Shown here piece after piece: positions 60,700 through 64,000 of a DNA stretch of 64,000 bases; the stretch's first letter is position 1, and every line of letters starts with the position of its first letter. Below the pieces are notes generated by a model. That model did not search any database and was not told where the DNA came from. It worked only from the letters and a program-made list of their open reading frames with translations. Both the position numbers and the translations under genes were made by a program. Origin of the DNA: Lachnospiraceae bacterium (lineage in GTDB: Bacteria > Bacillota > Clostridia > Lachnospirales > Lachnospiraceae); NCBI GenBank assembly GCA_021769135.1, contig JAETTM010000003.1, forward strand, positions 62,001 to 126,000, in the 5' to 3' direction.

Positions 60700-61578
60700 T
60701 CAGCCGCAGTTCCCGCATCCGCCGTGATGGGTATCCCCTTCCTCTTCCTTCAGGGCCGCCCTTCCTTCCGCCGTTTTATACATCTGCTGGCGCTTCATGG
60801 CCTGGTCGAAATCCACTTTATGGCCGTCGAATTCAGGCCCGTCCACACATGCAAACTTCACTTCCCCATCCACTGTCACACGGCAGGCGCCGCACATCCC
60901 CGTTCCGTCCACCATAATAGGATTTAAGCTCACTACCGTAGGAATACCCAGTTCCTTTGTCAGCTTGCAGACAAATTTCATCATAATCATAGGGCCGATA
61001 GCTATACACACATCGTAATGCTTCCCTTCCTCCACCAAGTCCTTCACCGTCTGTGTCACCATGCCGCTCCTTCCGTAGGAACCGTCATCAGTAGTCACGT
61101 AAAGGTTTCCAGCTACCGCTTCCATTTCCTTTTCTAAAATCAACAAATCTTTCGTTTTTGCCCCCACTATGACGTCCGCAGCCACGCCTTTTCCTTTCAA
61201 CCATTTTACTTGCGGATATACGGGGGCCGTACCCACGCCGCCTGCAACAAATAAAATACTTTTCTTCTTCAATTCTTCTTCCGGCTCATTCACAAGCTCC
61301 GACGCACAGCCCAAAGGCCCTACAAAATCGTGGAAATAATCCCCGGCTTGCAGCTTCGCCATTTTCTTTGTTCCAGCCCCTACTATCTGGAATACAATAG
61401 TAACCGTTCCTTTTTCCCTGTCATAGTCGCAAATCGTCAGCGGAATCCTCTCCCCCTCTTCGTCCGTCCTGACAATAATAAACTGCCCTGGTTGGCAGCG
61501 CTTCGCTATACGCTGCGCTTCCACCTCCATGAGGTAAATATTCGCCGCAAGTTCTCTTGCCTCTAAAATTTTATACAT
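60700..61578 (-). CDS. Sulfide/dihydroorotate dehydrogenase-like FAD/NAD-binding subunit, NfnA
   Basis: 292 residues. It has FAD and NAD domains of the ferredoxin-reductase fold (a RTDEEGERIPLTICD-type flavin loop; FVAGGVGTAPVYPQ for NAD) and a C-terminal cysteine cluster DGTGMCGACRVTVDGEVKFACVDGPEFDG, read in parts, that holds a [2Fe-2S] centre. This is NfnA, usually co-transcribed with the NfnB gene that follows after 95 bases. It exchanges electrons among NADH, NADPH and ferredoxin, which suits strict anaerobes. AGGAGG precedes ATG 61578. Confidence 0.9.
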   Translation of the reverse strand: MYKILEARELAANIYLMEVEAQRIAKRCQPGQFIIVRTDEEGERIPLTICDYDREKGTVTIVFQIVGAGTKKMAKLQAGDYFHDFVGPLGCASELVNEPEEELKKKSILFVAGGVGTAPVYPQVKWLKGKGVAADVIVGAKTKDLLILEKEMEAVAGNLYVTTDDGSYGRSGMVTQTVKDLVEEGKHYDVCIAIGPMIMMKFVCKLTKELGIPTVVSLNPIMVDGTGMCGACRVTVDGEVKFACVDGPEFDGHKVDFDQAMKRQQMYKTAEGRAALKEEEGDTHHGGCGNCG

Positions 61579-61634
61579 TTTGTACCTCCTAGTTAAAGTT
61601 ACGCACTTTTGCCACTATACAAACTATCCCTAAT

Positions 61635-61663
61635 ATCATACTGGAAAACGGCGAAAAGCGCAA
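61635..61663 (-). promoter_or_regulatory. Promoter of nfnAB
   Basis: On the minus strand TTGCGC (complement of 61658-61663) and TATGAT (complement of 61635-61640) are 17 bases apart. The leader to the ATG is about 50 bases and shows no clear operator repeat. Confidence 0.6.
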
Positions 61664-61712
61664 CTTATTTATAAAAATAATTCAGGCGGCACAGCCCTGG
61701 ACTGGACTTTTA

Positions 61713-63182
61713 CTAAATATCCACAAGCACAATCTGCCCCTGTTCATCGTATGTAATGCGGCAGGCCGTGCCGTCCTGGACATTGACGCCATAGATGCGC
61801 TCAGTCCTCGTCTGTATCCCGGTAGCATCCTCATAATATTCATAAATCACATAATAATCCCCATACTCTCCAATCCGTATCACCGAATTGAATTTGTAGA
61901 CATTATGCCCGCTCATACCGCGCATGTTTCCTTCCACATCCAACAGCACATCCGCATTAATCAAGGCATATACCACATTGGAAATTGCCACATCCACAGT
62001 GATTTCCGTATTCAACGACAGCCTATAAGTGCGGGCAATCACATCGCTGGCCACCCCTTCTTCGCTAATGGCCACAAACTTATAGACAGATTCGCCCAAT
62101 GGCATGGGAATGGCCGACGTATATAGAGTGCTGTCCTCCGTAGGTACGGTGCCGTCTGTAGTATAGTAAATCCTGCAGTCTTCCGCCGCCTGGGCCTCGA
62201 TGGAGTATGGCTCGTAATAATCCCCGCTGTATACGGATACCTCCGGCGGGGCAGGAACAAGCACATCAATCCTGTAAGTATTCGAAACGACATCGCTTTT
62301 TATCCCGTAATCATTGACAAAACAGGCCTTTACCGTATAAATCCCCGTTTCCAGAAAAATAGGGGCCGTATATACCTGGCTCTTTTTATCCGGCTCGCTT
62401 CCATCAAGCGTATAATAAATCGTTCCGGAAGTATTGGCGCTTAACTTCAGCGGAAGCACTTCCTCATAGCTTCCTTCCACATAGCTGAATTCCGGCGGTT
62501 TTGCCATATACTGCTGAAATAGGGATACGATATTCTCATCATCGCACTTTAACAGCAGCTCGTTAATCGACGTGTAATCTCCCATCTGATTATAAATAGA
62601 GATTATTTTATCATATGCATTCTCCAAATCCACACTGGAATACTCGCTTTTTTTCTCCACGATTTCCATCAATGTATAAACTGCCGGTTCATATTTTTCC
62701 TGAATATAATAATAGTCCGCCATCAAGAATAATATCTCCCCGTTTCCTTTATCCAGCTCATGGGCCCTTTCCAAATATATAATCGCCTGCCCATAGGCTT
62801 CCTGCATCGCGCATTCCTTTGCCCTTCCAATCTGATATGACACGGAATAATTTCTGTACCAGTAAATCCCCGCGATGCAAAAGACTGCTGCCACGATGCA
62901 AAAAAAAGTCGCCCCCATCAACCATCCTTTGTTCCATTTCCCCCTGAGCCGCTCCTTCGTCTTTCCTTTGATTCCCTTGGCACTTTTCTCCGGAAGCTTT
63001 TCCTTCCCATCCACTTCCGGCATTTCTTCCTGTGCCAGCTCCACAAAAAGGGTGGATAACGTCTCGTTCATCTCTTCTTCAATTTCAGGTTCAAAATCCG
63101 GCACAATCCGGAATTCCTCGCCGCAATTGTCACAATATAAATGACCTTCCTGCCACTCATACCCGCATTTTGGACATTTCAT
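61713..63182 (-). CDS. Zinc-ribbon, TPR and chitobiase-C-like protein
   Basis: 489 residues from ATG 63182 (AAAGGG upstream); the frame opens at 63269. In order: a zinc ribbon (CPKCG...CDNCG, residues 3-21), an acidic stretch, a membrane helix (about residues 88-109), TPR-like repeats (about 112-200; QAIIYLERAHELDKG and KYEPAVYTLMEIV), two chitobiase/beta-hexosaminidase C-terminal-like domains (about 235-310 and 315-395; SGTIYYTLDGSEPDKKSQVY and DCRIYYTTDGTVPTEDSTLY), and a small C-terminal domain. The repeats lie outside, the ribbon inside. It may be an envelope scaffold; the function is unknown. A zinc-ribbon/membrane plan is shared with the gene at 56947-57762. Confidence 0.8.
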   Translation of the reverse strand: MKCPKCGYEWQEGHLYCDNCGEEFRIVPDFEPEIEEEMNETLSTLFVELAQEEMPEVDGKEKLPEKSAKGIKGKTKERLRGKWNKGWLMGATFFCIVAAVFCIAGIYWYRNYSVSYQIGRAKECAMQEAYGQAIIYLERAHELDKGNGEILFLMADYYYIQEKYEPAVYTLMEIVEKKSEYSSVDLENAYDKIISIYNQMGDYTSINELLLKCDDENIVSLFQQYMAKPPEFSYVEGSYEEVLPLKLSANTSGTIYYTLDGSEPDKKSQVYTAPIFLETGIYTVKACFVNDYGIKSDVVSNTYRIDVLVPAPPEVSVYSGDYYEPYSIEAQAAEDCRIYYTTDGTVPTEDSTLYTSAIPMPLGESVYKFVAISEEGVASDVIARTYRLSLNTEITVDVAISNVVYALINADVLLDVEGNMRGMSGHNVYKFNSVIRIGEYGDYYVIYEYYEDATGIQTRTERIYGVNVQDGTACRITYDEQGQIVLVDI

Positions 63183-63246
63183 AATAGAATCCCTTTCTAT
63201 TTCGGCTCTTCCTAAAAACTTCGGCGCTTCATTAATGTCAACGGGG

Positions 63247-64000
63247 TCAGCATCCTGCGGATTCCACACAATTGTTCATCAGCATCGCTATCGTCATCGG
63301 GCCTACGCCTCCCGGCACTGGCGTAATCGCGCTGCATACCGGAAGCACGTCTTCATAATCCACATCGCCGCACAGCTTATTTCCTTCATTCCGGTGAATT
63401 CCTACATCGATAACAACCGCTCCTTCTTTTATATAATCCCTGGTTATCATTTTGGGTTTTCCTACCGCTACAATTAAAATATCCGCCCTCTTCGTCACTT
63501 CCTTTAAATCTTTTGTCCTGGAATGGGCTACCGTCACCGTTCCGTTCTCGCGCAGCAGCAGGAGCGCCATCGGTTTCCCCACAATATTGCTACGGCCGAT
63601 TACCACACATTCTTTTCCTTCTATTCCGATTCCCGAACGTTTAAGCAGCTGTATAATCCCCGCAGGGGTACAGGATACGAAGCCCTTCTGCCCAATGCAT
63701 AAGGCGCCCACGCTTTGAGGGTGGAATCCGTCCACATCCTTCCTGGGGGAAATGGCCCGAACCACCTTATCCTCGTCGATATGCCCCGGCAGAGGAAGCT
63801 GCACCAAAATGCCGTTCACATCATTCCTGCCGTTCAAATCTTCTATCAAAGCCAGCAATTCTTCCTGGCTGGTATCCTCTTCCAGTTCATAAGCCAAAGA
63901 CCGGATGCCAATATAAGCGCATGCCTTTTTCTTATTCCCCACATATACGCTGGAAGCGGCATCCTTCCCTACCTGAATCACAGCAAGGGTAACCTCTATT
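63247..64000 (-). CDS. folD: Methylenetetrahydrofolate dehydrogenase/methenyltetrahydrofolate cyclohydrolase (N-terminus outside window)
   Basis: The frame is open to the right edge: the codons before GTG 63981 continue as [16 protein letters not shown], so about 30-35 N-terminal residues are outside the window. Motifs: [13 protein letters not shown] (Lys of the active site in the family's YVxxK pattern), [21 protein letters not shown]-like [29 protein letters not shown] and [18 protein letters not shown]. FolD interconverts one-carbon THF forms and, with fthC and purN, belongs to the same folate metabolism. The zinc-ribbon/TPR gene follows after 64 bases. Confidence 0.95.
   Translation of the reverse strand, partial: IEVTLAVIQVGKDAASSVYVGNKKKACAYIGIRSLAYELEEDTSQEELLALIEDLNGRNDVNGILVQLPLPGHIDEDKVVRAISPRKDVDGFHPQSVGALCIGQKGFVSCTPAGIIQLLKRSGIGIEGKECVVIGRSNIVGKPMALLLLRENGTVTVAHSRTKDLKEVTKRADILIVAVGKPKMITRDYIKEGAVVIDVGIHRNEGNKLCGDVDYEDVLPVCSAITPVPGGVGPMTIAMLMNNCVESAGC

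Overview
The window looks like chromosomal DNA from a strictly anaerobic, spore-forming, low-to-mid G+C Firmicute, most likely a member of the Lachnospiraceae (Clostridia). Evidence is the sporulation pair yqfC/yqfD, a BofC-like protein and a SpoVB-type flippase; anaerobic enzymes (class III ribonucleotide reductase, rubrerythrin, an NfnAB-type transhydrogenase); strong AGGAGG-type ribosome binding sites; and sigma-A promoters of the TTGACA-17-TATAAT kind. About five sixths of the genes lie on the minus strand. There is no rRNA operon, prophage, insertion sequence or CRISPR array. One tRNA (Trp) is present.

Layout. 1-2.8 kb (minus): a TetR regulator, two tandem aspartoacylase/M14-type proteins (the second without the zinc ligands and cut by the window edge) and a DUF6508-like protein. 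3.0-6.9 kb (plus): a large cyclic-nucleotide-binding-domain protein, a VanZ-like protein, tRNA-Trp and lspA. 6.9-15.5 kb (minus): a heterodimeric ABC exporter, radA, a small conserved protein, and clpC preceded by a GntR regulator. 15.5-17.7 kb: an A+T-rich AAA-ATPase/nuclease-like gene and a plus-strand short MGMT protein with a good promoter. 17.7-23.2 kb (minus): a membrane SH3b protein, a zinc-ribbon/HTH protein and purE-purM-purN-purD. 23.2-33.9 kb (minus): an M29-type aminopeptidase, two small membrane proteins, pyrF-(REC-GGDEF)-pyrE, a degenerate Nudix protein, nrdD, a TPR lipoprotein and rubrerythrin. 34-37.2 kb (minus): a thioesterase, a GH36 alpha-galactosidase and a coiled-coil protein. 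37.4-44.3 kb (mostly plus): aroC, a minus-strand lactonase-like protein, then a regulator and potABCD for spermidine/putrescine uptake. 44.6-64 kb (minus): proB-DUF896-fthC-proA, two flavoproteins, a BofC-like protein, a flippase, ybeY-phoH-yqfD-yqfC, rlmH, a zinc-ribbon protein, a MORN protein, NfnB/NfnA, a zinc-ribbon/TPR/chitobiase-like protein and folD (cut by the window edge).

Most genes serve core metabolism: purines, pyrimidines, proline, folate, chorismate, deoxynucleotides, redox balance, protein quality control and spore envelope. The least explained parts are two long, nearly palindromic non-coding elements. The one at 25.4-25.6 kb has arms of about 80 nt closing on a nested hairpin with tandem G-A mismatches. 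The one at 44.3-44.6 kb has a 67-bp imperfect stem enclosing three small hairpins with related loops, and one strand segment can pair in two mutually exclusive ways. Other points of interest are the M14 enzyme/pseudoenzyme pair, a diguanylate cyclase response regulator inside the pyrimidine cluster, and the GntR-clpC arrangement in place of ctsR-mcsA-mcsB-clpC.

All family assignments come from reading motifs and remembered family sequences; no database search was run.
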